From Lactococcus petauri (GTDB lineage Bacteria > Bacillota > Bacilli > Lactobacillales > Streptococcaceae), in the NCBI RefSeq assembly GCF_002154895.1, contig NZ_MUIZ01000005.1, forward strand, positions 124,001-188,000: 64,000 bases of DNA, in the 5' to 3' direction. Positions within the stretch are counted from its first letter, which is position 1. Each line of letters starts with the position of its first letter. Below the pieces are notes generated by a model. That model made no database searches, was not told where the DNA came from, and was given only the letters and a program-made list of their open reading frames with translations. This document shows positions 7,387-15,909 of this stretch, in pieces. Both the position numbers and the translations under genes were made by a program.

Positions 7387-9348
7387 TTACTTATATTTGT
7401 TTATTTTTCGCACAAAGACTATTACTCCTCCTATTAAAAATAAGAGAATAACACCAATGATGGTCAAAAATTTTCCATTATCTTCTCCTGTCGCCGGAAG
7501 ATTAGCTTGATACGTTTGATTTTTCGCGTACAAGTATTTTACTTCTTGTTTGATAGAGGTAAATACACCTTTTGGATTTCCCTGTACGCCTTTTATACTA
7601 TAACCTAGGAGCTCTTTTGGTGTCGAAACATATTCTTCACCAATGTTCCCTGTAAGAACTGTATCTTCTGCTATTTTTTTACCATCATCGCCTGTGTATT
7701 TTACAGTTACTGTTTCACCTTTTACTGGTAATTTAGTATAAACATAAGTGATGGTTTGCGCCTGATCTGTAAAGGTTCCTGTAGGATTCCCTTGTACTTC
7801 TTTAAAGGTATAACCTTCAATTTCTTTTTGCTCTGATATATAAGGATCTCCGACTTTTCCAGTCAGTTTCTCGTCAGTTGAAAGTTTCTTACCTGTTTCG
7901 TCAACATACTGAACTGTAACATCTCCATTTACTGCAGCAGGAATCTTAGTATAAACATAAGTGATGGTTTTCGCCTGATCTGTAAAGATTCCTGTGGGAT
8001 TCCCTTGTACTTCTTTAAAGGTATAACCCTCGATTTCTTTTTGCTCTGATATATAAGGATCTCCGACTTTTCCAGTCAGTTTCTCGTCAGTTGAAAGTTT
8101 CTTACCTGTTTCGTCAACATACTGAACTGTAACATCTCCATTTACTGCAGCAGGAATCTTAGTATAAACATAAGTGATGGTTTGCGCCTGATCTGTGAAG
8201 GTTCCTGTAGGATTTCCTTGTACTTCTTTAAAGGTATAACCCTCGATTTCTTTTTGCTCGGAAGTGTAAGGTTGACCAATGTTTCCCTTGAGTGTAATAT
8301 TATCTATGAGCTTATTTCCCAATTCGTCAACATATTTGATAAGTACATCACCAGCAAGATCACCTGTTCCTCCTCCACCTTGTCCATGATAAGTTGCAGT
8401 GGAAACTGCACTATCAATTAGAGTTGTCCCATCATAGGAAAAAGCTTGATTAGGGTATTTATTATTCACAGGATTAGATTTTAATTTTGTCTGATAATGT
8501 ATGACGACTGAATTGGGTTCGGTGAGAGATGCTTCTGTGTCACCATGGAGATGTCCAAGATTTAAGGAGGTGGATTGACTCCCATCTGCATTAGGATTAA
8601 AAACCAAATCCGTTGACTCTGTTTTAATAACAGTATTTTTATAGTTTCTATAATGTATACTGGTCGAACCCGGTATATAGTCCTGCGTGTTGCTCATCGT
8701 ATCAGCAAAATTCGCATCGGAAACTTCATAACCACCATTGTTTATGGTTATAGTCCAAGTCACTATATCATTTGCTTCATAGTGCAACGTTTTAGCAATT
8801 GCACTGTTCCTTGACCCTTCACCTGAGCTACTTTTTGAAAAATTAACGTGAATGCTATTATTTAAATTATTTTTTGTCGGAAAGGCTAAATCATTCCCCA
8901 CATCATAATTTAAAGTATTTTTATTAAAGCCAGACCAAAAGTTAAAAAATAATGTACGATTAGATAAATTGTTGATAACAGGCGCAAAAACAATATTAAG
9001 CATATTATTTTGGATAGTCACTGAACCTAACAATGTACCATCTTCTTTAGTCAGCAAAATTGGAGCAGTTCCTGTATACTTTAATTCCTGTGGCAATGGC
9101 ATTGAGTACTTTTGCGCCGTATCAATGACTGTACCGTTTGGAATACTAAGCGTGTAGGTAGCGTTGACCAAAGAAGCATCGCTTATTTTATTTGAGGTTA
9201 TTGGACCATTGTTATTGCTTAGAACAACTTGATCTACAAATTGTATTGCACTTGGAGACGTTGTTTCAGCACTCACCAATGGGGTAAGATTCAAAATGCT
9301 CCCCAACATGAGGATGAAAAGCAATAATTGGTTTGAAATTTTTTTCAT
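7387..9348 (-). CDS. LPxTG-anchored MucBP-repeat surface protein
   Basis: A 653-residue protein. A signal peptide (residues 1-27, ending near VSA) is followed by about 300 residues of beta-rich, Asn/Ser/Thr-rich adhesin-like sequence and a GGGG linker. Four MucBP-type repeats follow at about 334-404, 405-475, 476-544 and 545-612, each with YVDExGKKL, KEIEGYTFKEVQGNPTG and TYVYTK. Sortase signal LPATG is at 617-621, then a hydrophobic segment and a KINKYK tail. It is expected to be sortase-anchored to peptidoglycan and to bind mucin-like or other glycans (inference). A strong AGGAGGTAA ribosome binding site precedes the ATG. Monocistronic; no clear terminator was seen. Confidence 0.9.
   Translation of the reverse strand: MKKISNQLLLFILMLGSILNLTPLVSAETTSPSAIQFVDQVVLSNNNGPITSNKISDASLVNATYTLSIPNGTVIDTAQKYSMPLPQELKYTGTAPILLTKEDGTLLGSVTIQNNMLNIVFAPVINNLSNRTLFFNFWSGFNKNTLNYDVGNDLAFPTKNNLNNSIHVNFSKSSSGEGSRNSAIAKTLHYEANDIVTWTITINNGGYEVSDANFADTMSNTQDYIPGSTSIHYRNYKNTVIKTESTDLVFNPNADGSQSTSLNLGHLHGDTEASLTEPNSVVIHYQTKLKSNPVNNKYPNQAFSYDGTTLIDSAVSTATYHGQGGGGTGDLAGDVLIKYVDELGNKLIDNITLKGNIGQPYTSEQKEIEGYTFKEVQGNPTGTFTDQAQTITYVYTKIPAAVNGDVTVQYVDETGKKLSTDEKLTGKVGDPYISEQKEIEGYTFKEVQGNPTGIFTDQAKTITYVYTKIPAAVNGDVTVQYVDETGKKLSTDEKLTGKVGDPYISEQKEIEGYTFKEVQGNPTGTFTDQAQTITYVYTKLPVKGETVTVKYTGDDGKKIAEDTVLTGNIGEEYVSTPKELLGYSIKGVQGNPKGVFTSIKQEVKYLYAKNQTYQANLPATGEDNGKFLTIIGVILLFLIGGVIVFVRKINKYK
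7717..8349 (-). repeat. Tandem MucBP coding repeats (213-bp unit)
   Basis: Three consecutive copies of a 71-codon unit (the last 69 codons); the second and third are nearly identical at DNA level with a 213-bp period (for example CTCTGATATATAAGGATCTC at 7831 and 8044). A diverged fourth copy follows toward the LPATG. Such an array is prone to slipping and unequal recombination. Confidence 0.9.
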
Positions 9349-9480
9349 GACTTTACCTCCTATTTTGTTTTTCTTACCATGATAATACCAATTTTAAACA
9401 TTAAAAACTATTTATTTGTCTTAACGCTTTCTAAAAAATTTTCTTAACAAGTTACACTAAGCAAAAACAGAAGAATTTGT

Positions 9481-9486
9481 TATAAT
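9481..9486 (+). promoter_or_regulatory. Extended -10 of the HIT operon
   Basis: TGT-TATAAT about 60 nt before the HIT ATG; no good -35. Confidence 0.45.
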
Positions 9487-9547
9487 TTACTTATAACAAA
9501 GTAGTGCTCAACTTTTGAGACTCTACAAATGGACAGGGAGATTTCTT

Positions 9548-9943
9548 ATGGATAATTGTATTTTTTGTAAAATAATTGCGGGTGAAATTCCAAGTACGAA
9601 AATCTACGAAGACGATAACTTGGTAGCCTTTCTTGATATCACACAGACCACAAAAGGGCATACTTTAGTTGTACCTAAAACACATACACGAAATTTATTG
9701 GCAATGGAACCCGAGCAAGCCTCTCAGCTTTTCTCTAAAATTCCAGAAATCGCCAATAAACTTGTGGATTCTCTAGGCGCCAAAGGGATGAATATCCTGC
9801 AAAACAACGAGGAAATAGCTGGGCAAACTGTCTTCCACACTCATGTACACCTCATTCCACGTTATGCTGAAGATGATGGTTTCTCTGCTGCTTTCACAGC
9901 ACATACTTATGATCTTAATGCAATTGCGGAGGAAATCTTATGA
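9548..9943 (+). CDS. HIT-family nucleotide hydrolase
   Basis: A 131-residue histidine-triad protein. Zinc-like CIFCKI sits at the start, and the active-site motif HTHVHLIPRY near residue 97 matches H-x-H-x-H. The ATG at 9548 is preferred over 9515 because the family begins MDNCIFCKI and GGGAG lies 7 nt upstream. HIT proteins hydrolyse purine nucleoside phosphoramidates or dinucleotides; the physiological substrate is uncertain. The next gene overlaps by four bases (ATGA). Confidence 0.88.
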   Translation: MDNCIFCKIIAGEIPSTKIYEDDNLVAFLDITQTTKGHTLVVPKTHTRNLLAMEPEQASQLFSKIPEIANKLVDSLGAKGMNILQNNEEIAGQTVFHTHVHLIPRYAEDDGFSAAFTAHTYDLNAIAEEIL

Positions 9944-10167
9944 AAGAATTCATCAATGACGTCTCAGAAATCTTTTCACGGTTAAGTAAAGAAATAGATG
10001 AGGTCAAAGCGAACTTAGAAAATGTAAAAATTGAAGCAAAAAAGGCTGAGCTTACCGGACAAGAAATTCAAAGAAAAGTGAACGAATTTCAAACCCTTGC
10101 TCAACCTAAAGTTGATAAAATCAATGAAATTTTAGAGAAACTTTCAGAAAAAAGTAGTGAAGGATGA
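9940..10167 (+). CDS. Small coiled-coil protein
   Basis: A 75-residue, almost entirely helical protein rich in Glu and Lys, with heptad-like spacing of hydrophobics through residues 5-68. No membrane segment or known domain was recognised. It is translationally coupled to the HIT gene (ATGA overlap) and ends in a terminator. Possibly a partner or scaffold of the HIT protein, but this is only context. Confidence 0.7.
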   Translation: MKEFINDVSEIFSRLSKEIDEVKANLENVKIEAKKAELTGQEIQRKVNEFQTLAQPKVDKINEILEKLSEKSSEG

Positions 10168-10183
10168 TTCACTACTTTTTATT
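10151..10183 (+). terminator. Intrinsic terminator after the HIT operon
   Basis: GTAGTGAA-GGATGA-TTCACTAC followed by TTTTTATTT; overlaps the end of the coiled-coil gene. Confidence 0.8.
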
Positions 10184-10528
10184 TGGATTAATATAAAATT
10201 GACTGCCCCAAAATATCCCTAATATTTGAGAAATGATAAATGATCCAGCGATAATTAAAATTTCAGTCACATCACTATCATATTGTATATATGTGAAAAA
10301 ATAACGAGAATTATAAAAGGTAAAAAGGAAAAACACCAAGAAAATATCAATAATGAGTACATAGGGCCAAGCACGATTTCCATCAAGTTTCACCAAGCGA
10401 AAAGTCGTAAAAAGTAACAATAATGAAATTATTTGTAAACTTATTAAGGGAAATTCAAATACCGTTCCGAGATATATAGTTATCCAAACAGCTGCTATAA
10501 AGCCTATTAATAGAGTCATCCGTTTCAT
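10172..10528 (-). CDS. Four-helix membrane protein of unknown function
   Basis: A 118-residue protein with hydrophobic segments at about 5-22, 26-43, 53-72 and 87-107. No motif recognised. It has no Shine-Dalgarno sequence. TACAAT preceded by TGT ends 6 nt before the ATG, matching the leaderless arrangement seen at several other genes here. It lies convergent to the HIT operon. Confidence 0.6.
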   Translation of the reverse strand: MKRMTLLIGFIAAVWITIYLGTVFEFPLISLQIISLLLLFTTFRLVKLDGNRAWPYVLIIDIFLVFFLFTFYNSRYFFTYIQYDSDVTEILIIAGSFIISQILGIFWGSQFYINPNKK

Positions 10529-10534
10529 ATTACT

Positions 10535-10540
10535 ATTGTA
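10535..10540 (-). promoter_or_regulatory. Extended -10 (TGT-TACAAT) for a leaderless mRNA
   Basis: The hexamer ends 6 nt upstream of the ATG at 10528, with only AGTAAT between. Confidence 0.5.
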
Positions 10541-10604
10541 ACATGAAAAAGCATGTTTTTCTAATTTAAATTACGAAAATTACATATTCGTTTCTAAGAT
10601 ATAC

Positions 10605-10631
10605 AAAAAAAGCTCTCTGAGGAGCCTTTTT
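10605..10631 (-). terminator. Terminator of rplK-rplA
   Basis: GGCTCC-TCAGA-GAGC-type hairpin with a T-run on the minus strand, about 10 nt after the rplA stop. Confidence 0.7.
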
Positions 10632-10641
10632 GAATTTCAAC

Positions 10642-11331
10642 TTAGAAGCTTGTTGTATCAACTTTAACACCAGCACCCATAGTTGTAGTAACTGAAAGGT
10701 TTGTGATGTAAGTACCTTTAGCTGTAGCTGGTTTAGCAGCAACGACTACGGCATTGATAGCTTTGAAGTTTTCGATAAGTTTTTCGTTGTCGAATGAAAC
10801 TTTACCGATTGGTACGTGGATGTTACCCGCTTTATCAGCACGGTAGTTAACTTTACCAGCTTTTGATTCTTCAATAGCTTTAGTTACGTCCATTGTTACA
10901 GTACCAGTTTTAGGGTTTGGCATGAGGTTACGTGGACCAAGAACACGTCCAAGACGACCTACAACAGCCATCATGTCAGGTGTTGCGATTACAACGTCGA
11001 AGTCCAACCAACCACCGTTGATTTTAGTTACGAGTTCATCAGCACCAACGAAGTCTGCACCAGCTGCTTCTGCTTCTTTAGCTTTTTCGCCACGAGCGAA
11101 AACAAGAACACGAGCAGTTTTACCAGTACCGTTTGGCAATACCATTGCACCACGGATTTGTTGGTCAGATTTTTTAGTATCGATGTTAAGATTGTATGCA
11201 ACTTCTACAGATGCATCAAATTTTGCGATTGAAGCTTCTTTAGCGAGTGCTACTGCTTCTTCAACGCTGTAAAGTTTAGTTGCGTCTACTTTTTCGATAG
11301 CAGCGCGCATTGATTTGCTTTTTTTAGCCAT
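10642..11331 (-). CDS. rplA: 50S ribosomal protein L1
   Basis: 229 residues, the normal L1 length, with the typical [11 protein letters not shown] start, the conserved [20 protein letters not shown] block (residues about 123-142) and the C-terminal [12 protein letters not shown]1 binds 23S rRNA at the stalk next to the E site and, in many bacteria, represses its own operon by binding the mRNA. It follows rplK by 89 bp; that gap holds a dyad with a possible internal promoter and a short hairpin. Confidence 0.97.
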   Translation of the reverse strand: MAKKSKSMRAAIEKVDATKLYSVEEAVALAKEASIAKFDASVEVAYNLNIDTKKSDQQIRGAMVLPNGTGKTARVLVFARGEKAKEAEAAGADFVGADELVTKINGGWLDFDVVIATPDMMAVVGRLGRVLGPRNLMPNPKTGTVTMDVTKAIEESKAGKVNYRADKAGNIHVPIGKVSFDNEKLIENFKAINAVVVAAKPATAKGTYITNLSVTTTMGAGVKVDTTSF

Positions 11332-11369
11332 TTCTATATTTCTCCTTGTGGTAATATCGGTTGTCTGTT

Positions 11370-11397
11370 ATTATAACAGCCTTCCACTTGTGTGGAA
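11370..11397 (-). promoter_or_regulatory. rplK-rplA intergenic hairpin and possible internal promoter
   Basis: A perfect TTCCAC-ACAA-GTGGAA hairpin (11382-11397) is followed on the minus strand by TGT-TATAAT (11370-11375) inside a CTGTTAT/ATAACAG dyad. It could give independent rplA transcription. The -35-like hexamer TTTCCA is poor. Confidence 0.4.
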
Positions 11398-11420
11398 AAT
11401 GAGCGATGATTAATTAAAAA

Positions 11421-11846
11421 TTAACCTTCTACTACAAATCCCATAGATTTCGCAGTACCTTCGATCATTGACATTGCTGCTTCAAGTGAACCAGCGTTAA
11501 GGTCAGCCATCTTAGTGTTTGCAATTTCTTCAACTTGTGCTTTTGTTACAGTTGCAACTTTAACTTTGTTAGGTTCACCTGAACCTTTTTCAACTTTAGC
11601 TGCTTTTTTCAAAAGAACTGCTGCTGGAGGAGTTTTTGTAATGAATGTAAATGATTTATCTTCATATACTGAGATTACAACTGGGATGAGCATACCAGCT
11701 TGGTCAGCTGTACGCGCGTTGAATTCTTTAGTGAATCCCATGATGTTGATACCTGCTTGACCCAAAGCTGGACCAACTGGTGGAGCTGGTGTTGCTTTAC
11801 CGGCAGGAATTTGCAATTTAACGAGTTTTTCTACTTGTTTAGCCAC
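11421..11846 (-). CDS. rplK: 50S ribosomal protein L11 (GTG start)
   Basis: 141 residues, standard for L11: the N-terminal [17 protein letters not shown] block and the C-terminal [20 protein letters not shown]. The GTG at 11846 is chosen because AAGGAG lies upstream and the protein then begins [11 protein letters not shown] as in the family. The in-frame ATG at 11912 lies inside the structured leader. L11 forms the GTPase-associated centre with 23S rRNA and is needed for RelA-type stringent signalling. Confidence 0.97.
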   Translation of the reverse strand: MAKQVEKLVKLQIPAGKATPAPPVGPALGQAGINIMGFTKEFNARTADQAGMLIPVVISVYEDKSFTFITKTPPAAVLLKKAAKVEKGSGEPNKVKVATVTKAQVEEIANTKMADLNAGSLEAAMSMIEGTAKSMGFVVEG

Positions 11847-11880
11847 GATAAATTTCTCCTTATAATATTGTTTTCGTGAT

Positions 11881-11912
11881 GTGGTATGATGATAGACCAT
11901 TCTATCTTCCAC
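11881..11912 (-). promoter_or_regulatory. Structured leader of rplK, possible L1 autoregulatory site
   Basis: The minus-strand leader folds as GUGG-AA-GAUAG-AAUGGU-CUAUC-AUCAUA-CCAC: two stacked helices with an asymmetric internal loop, 35 nt before the rplK start. L1 represses L11 operons through such sites in other bacteria. Identity as an L1 site is inferred. Confidence 0.4.
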
Positions 11913-11939
11913 GCCTATATGCTAAAAACATACTTAAAC

Positions 11940-11968
11940 AGTCTACCAAATATAGTTGTTTTTGTCAA
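11940..11968 (-). promoter_or_regulatory. rplK-rplA promoter
   Basis: TTGACA (11963-11968), 17-bp spacer and TAGACT (11940-11945) on the minus strand. An AAATATAG/CTATATTT inverted repeat (11948-11955 and 11973-11980) brackets the -35 and overlaps the stop of the upstream ABC gene. Confidence 0.75.
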
Positions 11969-11972
11969 GTCT

Positions 11973-12602
11973 CTATATTTCAACGAATTCATCACATGCT
12001 GCAACAACAGCTGGGTCATGCGTGACAATGATGACTGTTTTTCCTTTTTCCACTTCTTGGCGTAACAATCCCAGTATCAAGGCTCTATTTTGTTCATCTA
12101 AAGATCCGGTCGGCTCATCAGCCAAGATAATCTTACTGCGTTTCAATAAAGCACGCGCCAAGGCTACACGCTGCTTTTCCCCGCCAGACAAGGCGTATAC
12201 TTTTTCACTCAGCTTATGAGTAATACCGACTTGATTTAAAATCTCTCTCATCCTGCGGCGCTTTTCTTTGCCGTGGAGTTTTTCATATACTAGCGAAATG
12301 TTGAGATTTCGCTCAATGCTCTCATCTTCAATCAAGGCAAAGTTTTGAAAAAGAAATGCTATCAGGTTGCGCCGCATAAGTAAGGCTTCTTTGCTGTTTA
12401 TCTTAGGTGCTTTCTGCCCTGCTATACGAATCTTTCCTGAATCTGACTCTTCAATCAAGCCTATCAAATTAAGAAGCGTTGACTTTCCAGCGCCACTTTT
12501 CCCTAGTATCGCTGTCATTTTCTGAGCTGAAATATTTAAGGAATATTTATCAAAAATCTGATGTTTCCCAAACGTTTTGCTCACTTCTTGAAGTTCTATC
12601 AT
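11973..12602 (-). CDS. Bacteriocin-export-type ABC ATPase
   Basis: A 209-residue MacB/LolD-like nucleotide-binding protein. Walker A GKSGAGKST lies near residue 35, signature ALSGGEKQR near 138, Walker B ILADEPTGSLD near 158, and H-loop VTHD. Length and context fit the ATPase subfamily found beside lactococcin 972-type bacteriocins and DUF1430 proteins. It starts 6 bp after the DUF1430 gene, so the three genes form one operon. Likely role: energising export of, or immunity to, the bacteriocin. Confidence 0.8.
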   Translation of the reverse strand: MIELQEVSKTFGKHQIFDKYSLNISAQKMTAILGKSGAGKSTLLNLIGLIEESDSGKIRIAGQKAPKINSKEALLMRRNLIAFLFQNFALIEDESIERNLNISLVYEKLHGKEKRRRMREILNQVGITHKLSEKVYALSGGEKQRVALARALLKRSKIILADEPTGSLDEQNRALILGLLRQEVEKGKTVIIVTHDPAVVAACDEFVEI

Positions 12603-12608
12603 GTTTTC

Positions 12609-14669
12609 TTATGCTCCTTTCAAGGTGGTGACTAACTCTTTCTTTTCGAGACGAGTGAGGAGGTGGAAGACTAAGGTAATCTCGATGATTGTAAACAACA
12701 AATAAGCTTGGATAACTTCTGTATCATAGCCAATAGCCCTTGAATGGAGTGCAAATACAAGGTTTTGAATAAAAATCATCGCAAGTAGTACACTGTAAGT
12801 TCTTATGAATGAGAAACCCAGTACACGATAAAGAGCTAACTTTTTTCTATTGCTTTTGAAATAAATTACCGTTGTAGAAAAAATCATCAAAAGAAAAAGA
12901 ATAAAAACCAAGAGATTTCTAAATACCCAACTCCATGGCTTTCCTATAGTATGCTTTATATCTGTTGCAGCTATTTTTCTTACAGGAACAAAAGATGTGA
13001 ATATACTAGCAATCTTGTCTTGTTTTAAAGCTGGCAAAAGCTCTAGATAAGTTTTCTCCACATTTTCTTTAATGGGAACCAATACACCCAGAGGGTTAGC
13101 ACCTTGAAACATGTTAATATAGGTATTATAGCCTGCATTTTTTACTGTATGTACTTCAACCAAATCTGGTTGAATTTTTTCTTGTCTTGCCTCATAGAAG
13201 CCCGTCTCGTCCATTTCAAAAACAGGAATTTTTTGATTGTCTTTGATAAAGAGGTAACGTACTTCTTTTCCATGAAACCAAACATCTGGTAATTCTTGGA
13301 GCTCTTTATATCCCTTTTTAATTTTAGACATTTTATCTTTGAAACGCTCATTAACCAGAACGATTCCCTCACTGGTATGTTTATCTATGTTTACAGGTCT
13401 TCCTGCGATATCCCTAATGGTATACTTTTGTAAATAAGCAGAGTTAATCTCCACAGCTTGATATTTTTCTAAAGATTTCTGAGGTAGAAATTTTTTTACA
13501 GCATGTAAACCGCCATTATTTTCCAAATAAGTAAAGATATTTTTACTTCTCACAGCTTGTCCGTAACTTTCTGAATAGCCTAGACTACTTTTATAAAATA
13601 TTCCATAATCATCTATGGGGGACTTCTGAAATAAGCCTAAACTACTGTTAAGTAAAAAGATAAGCCCCATACAGGCATAAACACTCCCTACAAAAGAAAC
13701 TGTTTTTGCGATATAAACAACTATATTTACTTTTTTCAAAAAAGACTTATCATTGGTTTGATTAACGAGAGAATTTCTAGTCACAAGTCCGATAATCCCA
13801 CTCATAAGAAGCATACTCAGTATAGAAAGAAACACCATGCGAGACAGATAATGAATATCAAGACTCCTCAAAATAATCGTGCTGGCAAATAAAACAACTA
13901 AAGTTTGTGTGACAAGAAAAACTTTAAGGTAGATACGCTTAATAATCTCCCAAGCTGACATACCGTTAAGAGCATAAATAGCCACTTCCTTATTCCTTAG
14001 TATTGTCCACACGAGTAAGAGGACGAAGTAAAAAACGAGAATAAATTTGATAAAAAACTCAAGTCTTTGATTATTCCCTAAACTAGGCGGCATATTCACA
14101 TACCACTTGGGTTGTGTAACCAAACTTGTTGGTGTCGTTCTCAAGGAAAATCTTTGATTTAATTTTTGACTGAGTGATTGTAATACATCTTCTTTTACTT
14201 TTGATTTAAAAAGGATAGCTGCTCCTTGGTATTTTTCATCAGTCAGCTTATTTATCGGTGCATATTCAACACTGACCTTATCACCGTAATCTTCGAAAAA
14301 CTTTTTATTTGAAGATTGAAAGTCTGTTTTAAAAAAAGTAATCTTTGAGAGTGGCTGAGAAAAATCAACCCTGCCTTTTCCATTATTTTCTGCACCAATA
14401 AAGCGTGAACGAACGATAAAAGAAGTATCAAACTCCTTTGAGACTTCTTCCATCACTTGAATAAAATCTTTACGCTCCAGAAATTCATGCTCTGAACCTT
14501 CCGAAAAATTTTCTATATATTTTTCTGGTTGATAAATTTGGGAATATCCTGCAAAAGAAACAGCTTCTATCAGTTTATTTGCTTCTTTATCATTGTAGCG
14601 TATGTAGGCAAGCATCAGAGACAAGATTGAAAAAAGGAGTAATAGCGAAATTTTCAAAACTTTATTCAT
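12609..14669 (-). CDS. Bacteriocin-associated integral membrane protein, DUF1430-like
   Basis: A 686-residue protein. It has an N-terminal transmembrane segment (residues 4-24), a large extracytoplasmic region of about 190 residues, a cluster of hydrophobic segments about 205-345, a second extracytoplasmic region, and C-terminal segments about 580-675. The layout is FtsX/MacB-like, as in the DUF1430 bacteriocin-associated family that partners the small ATPase. It lies between the bacteriocin precursor and the ATPase. It probably forms the exporter or immunity pump membrane part; no direct evidence of direction of transport. Confidence 0.75.
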   Translation of the reverse strand: MNKVLKISLLLLFSILSLMLAYIRYNDKEANKLIEAVSFAGYSQIYQPEKYIENFSEGSEHEFLERKDFIQVMEEVSKEFDTSFIVRSRFIGAENNGKGRVDFSQPLSKITFFKTDFQSSNKKFFEDYGDKVSVEYAPINKLTDEKYQGAAILFKSKVKEDVLQSLSQKLNQRFSLRTTPTSLVTQPKWYVNMPPSLGNNQRLEFFIKFILVFYFVLLLVWTILRNKEVAIYALNGMSAWEIIKRIYLKVFLVTQTLVVLFASTIILRSLDIHYLSRMVFLSILSMLLMSGIIGLVTRNSLVNQTNDKSFLKKVNIVVYIAKTVSFVGSVYACMGLIFLLNSSLGLFQKSPIDDYGIFYKSSLGYSESYGQAVRSKNIFTYLENNGGLHAVKKFLPQKSLEKYQAVEINSAYLQKYTIRDIAGRPVNIDKHTSEGIVLVNERFKDKMSKIKKGYKELQELPDVWFHGKEVRYLFIKDNQKIPVFEMDETGFYEARQEKIQPDLVEVHTVKNAGYNTYINMFQGANPLGVLVPIKENVEKTYLELLPALKQDKIASIFTSFVPVRKIAATDIKHTIGKPWSWVFRNLLVFILFLLMIFSTTVIYFKSNRKKLALYRVLGFSFIRTYSVLLAMIFIQNLVFALHSRAIGYDTEVIQAYLLFTIIEITLVFHLLTRLEKKELVTTLKGA

Positions 14670-14702
14670 AGATTACCATCGATTTCCCTGAGCATAAAAG
14701 CC

Positions 14703-15071
14703 CTAATCATAGGGATCATAATGGTCCCCGCGAGAAGATGTCCAAACTTTATAACCTGCTGGATACCAACCACTATAGGTACGCCCACCTTTTCGAACAT
14801 ACGCCATACTTTGATGAGATACCGCCCAGTTATAATACTCCGCTGTCAAGGTCTTTTTCCCCCAACTAGCATCTGGAAAAGTTTTATAATATGCCACTTG
14901 TCGTCCGTATTTCGTAAAATTATTTTGCAAAATACGGACTGCGCGCTCTAGCTTTTCCACACTGTCGCCAAAAACACCATCGGCAGAGGCTTTTTCAGCA
15001 GTCGTCATCTGACTTCCACCAAACAAAGTGAGCCCTAAAGTTGACACGGCAAGAATTTTTTTGATCTTCAT
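14703..15071 (-). CDS. Lactococcin 972-family bacteriocin precursor (putative)
   Basis: A 122-residue secreted protein. The signal peptide MKIKKILAVSTLGLTLFGGS runs to an ASA-DG cleavage site near residue 30, giving a mature peptide of about 92 residues without cysteines and rich in Tyr and Trp. The C-terminal part (YYNWAVSHQSMAYVRKGG then SGWYPAGYKVW) recalls the SxYxH...HxAxV pattern of lactococcin 972, which binds lipid II and blocks septum formation. The strongest support is context: DUF1430 protein and dedicated ATPase follow in the same operon. GAAGGGAGA lies before the ATG. The mature part is longer than lactococcin 972 and clearly diverged. Confidence 0.68.
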   Translation of the reverse strand: MKIKKILAVSTLGLTLFGGSQMTTAEKASADGVFGDSVEKLERAVRILQNNFTKYGRQVAYYKTFPDASWGKKTLTAEYYNWAVSHQSMAYVRKGGRTYSGWYPAGYKVWTSSRGDHYDPYD

Positions 15072-15155
15072 CGAAATCTCCCTTCAAATATGAATCTTTT
15101 TCTAACCTAACAGTACTTGTTCATTTCCTTCCTTTGTTTTCTATTTTCTTTTATC

Positions 15156-15161
15156 AGTCTA
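15156..15161 (-). promoter_or_regulatory. Extended -10 of the bacteriocin operon
   Basis: TGT-TAGACT about 85 nt before the precursor ATG; no good -35, suggesting weak or activated transcription. Confidence 0.4.
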
Positions 15162-15264
15162 ACATAATAAGGTGCTTCTATCTTTTCGTCTATATGTTGT
15201 TTCTATGAAAAAACAGAAATCCTTTAAGCTTGAAAAATACTGCTGCTATATTCAGACGGAAATT

Positions 15265-15296
15265 AAAAAAAGACCGAAACTGTTCAGTCTTTTTAC
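15265..15296 (-). terminator. Terminator of the msrA-yozE-glyoxalase unit
   Basis: AAAAAGAC-CGAAACTGTTCA-GTCTTTTT hairpin just after the glyoxalase stop. Confidence 0.7.
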
Positions 15297-15304
15297 ATTA
15301 TATT

Positions 15305-15676
15305 TCACTCTGCAATCACTTCAACCTTATAACCATCTGGATCAATGATGAAGTAATAACGTGTGTCGGAGTTAGGAAGGCCTTTAAGTTCTGTCACTTC
15401 AAATCCTGCTTGTTTTTGTTTTGTATGCAGTTCTTCCAAATTATCAACCGAAATAGCAATATGTCCATAGCCATTACCCAAATCATACGCTTCATGATTG
15501 TAATTATAAGTCAATTCTAATTCGTAGTTATCACCAGGTAAAGTCAAATAAACTAAAGTAAATTCATATTCTAAAAAGTCACGACGACGTTTTTCTTCAA
15601 AACCAAAAGCTTCTTGATAAAACTTGATTGAAGCGTCCAAGTCTTTGACGCGGTAACAGGTGTGTGCCATTTTCAT
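15305..15676 (-). CDS. Lactoylglutathione lyase / VOC-family protein
   Basis: A 123-residue vicinal-oxygen-chelate protein. MAHTCYRVKDLDASIKFY at the start and DPDGYKVEVIAE at the end supply the expected metal ligands (His near the start, Glu near the end), with YELELTYN and YGHIAISV in the middle. This is glyoxalase I-like and would detoxify methylglyoxal adducts. The start at 15676 is chosen for GGAGG 10 nt upstream. It is last in the msrA-yozE-glyoxalase cluster. Confidence 0.88.
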   Translation of the reverse strand: MKMAHTCYRVKDLDASIKFYQEAFGFEEKRRRDFLEYEFTLVYLTLPGDNYELELTYNYNHEAYDLGNGYGHIAISVDNLEELHTKQKQAGFEVTELKGLPNSDTRYYFIIDPDGYKVEVIAE

Positions 15677-15693
15677 TGTGTTTTCCTCCATTT

Positions 15694-15909
15694 TTAGGCT
15701 TCTAGGTACATTGCCCAGATATCGTCAAAAAGTCCCAAGTTAAAGTAAAAAGGGGCATAGGTTTCCAGGTATGTGGACACTTCGTCAAAGTCTTTCGATT
15801 GTTTAGGAAACTGTGTATCCGCAAAGGCAAGATTAGCCAAACGTGTAACGTCATCCACCTCAACTGGCGCCCGATGACGCATCAAATAAGTATAAAAAGG
15901 CTGTCTCAT
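15694..15909 (-). CDS. YozE SAM-like family protein
   Basis: A 71-residue protein. FYTYLMRHR, then [26 protein letters not shown], matches the YozE sterile-alpha-motif-like fold (formerly DUF1250). Function unknown; the fold suggests protein or nucleic-acid binding. Its ATG overlaps the msrA stop (ATGA) and the glyoxalase start follows after 17 bp, so the three are probably coexpressed. Confidence 0.85.
   Translation of the reverse strand: MRQPFYTYLMRHRAPVEVDDVTRLANLAFADTQFPKQSKDFDEVSTYLETYAPFYFNLGLFDDIWAMYLEA

Noticed and set aside
10922-11272. Plus-strand ORF opposite rplA
   Set aside because: An antisense shadow of a highly expressed ribosomal gene with biased codons; no start signals.
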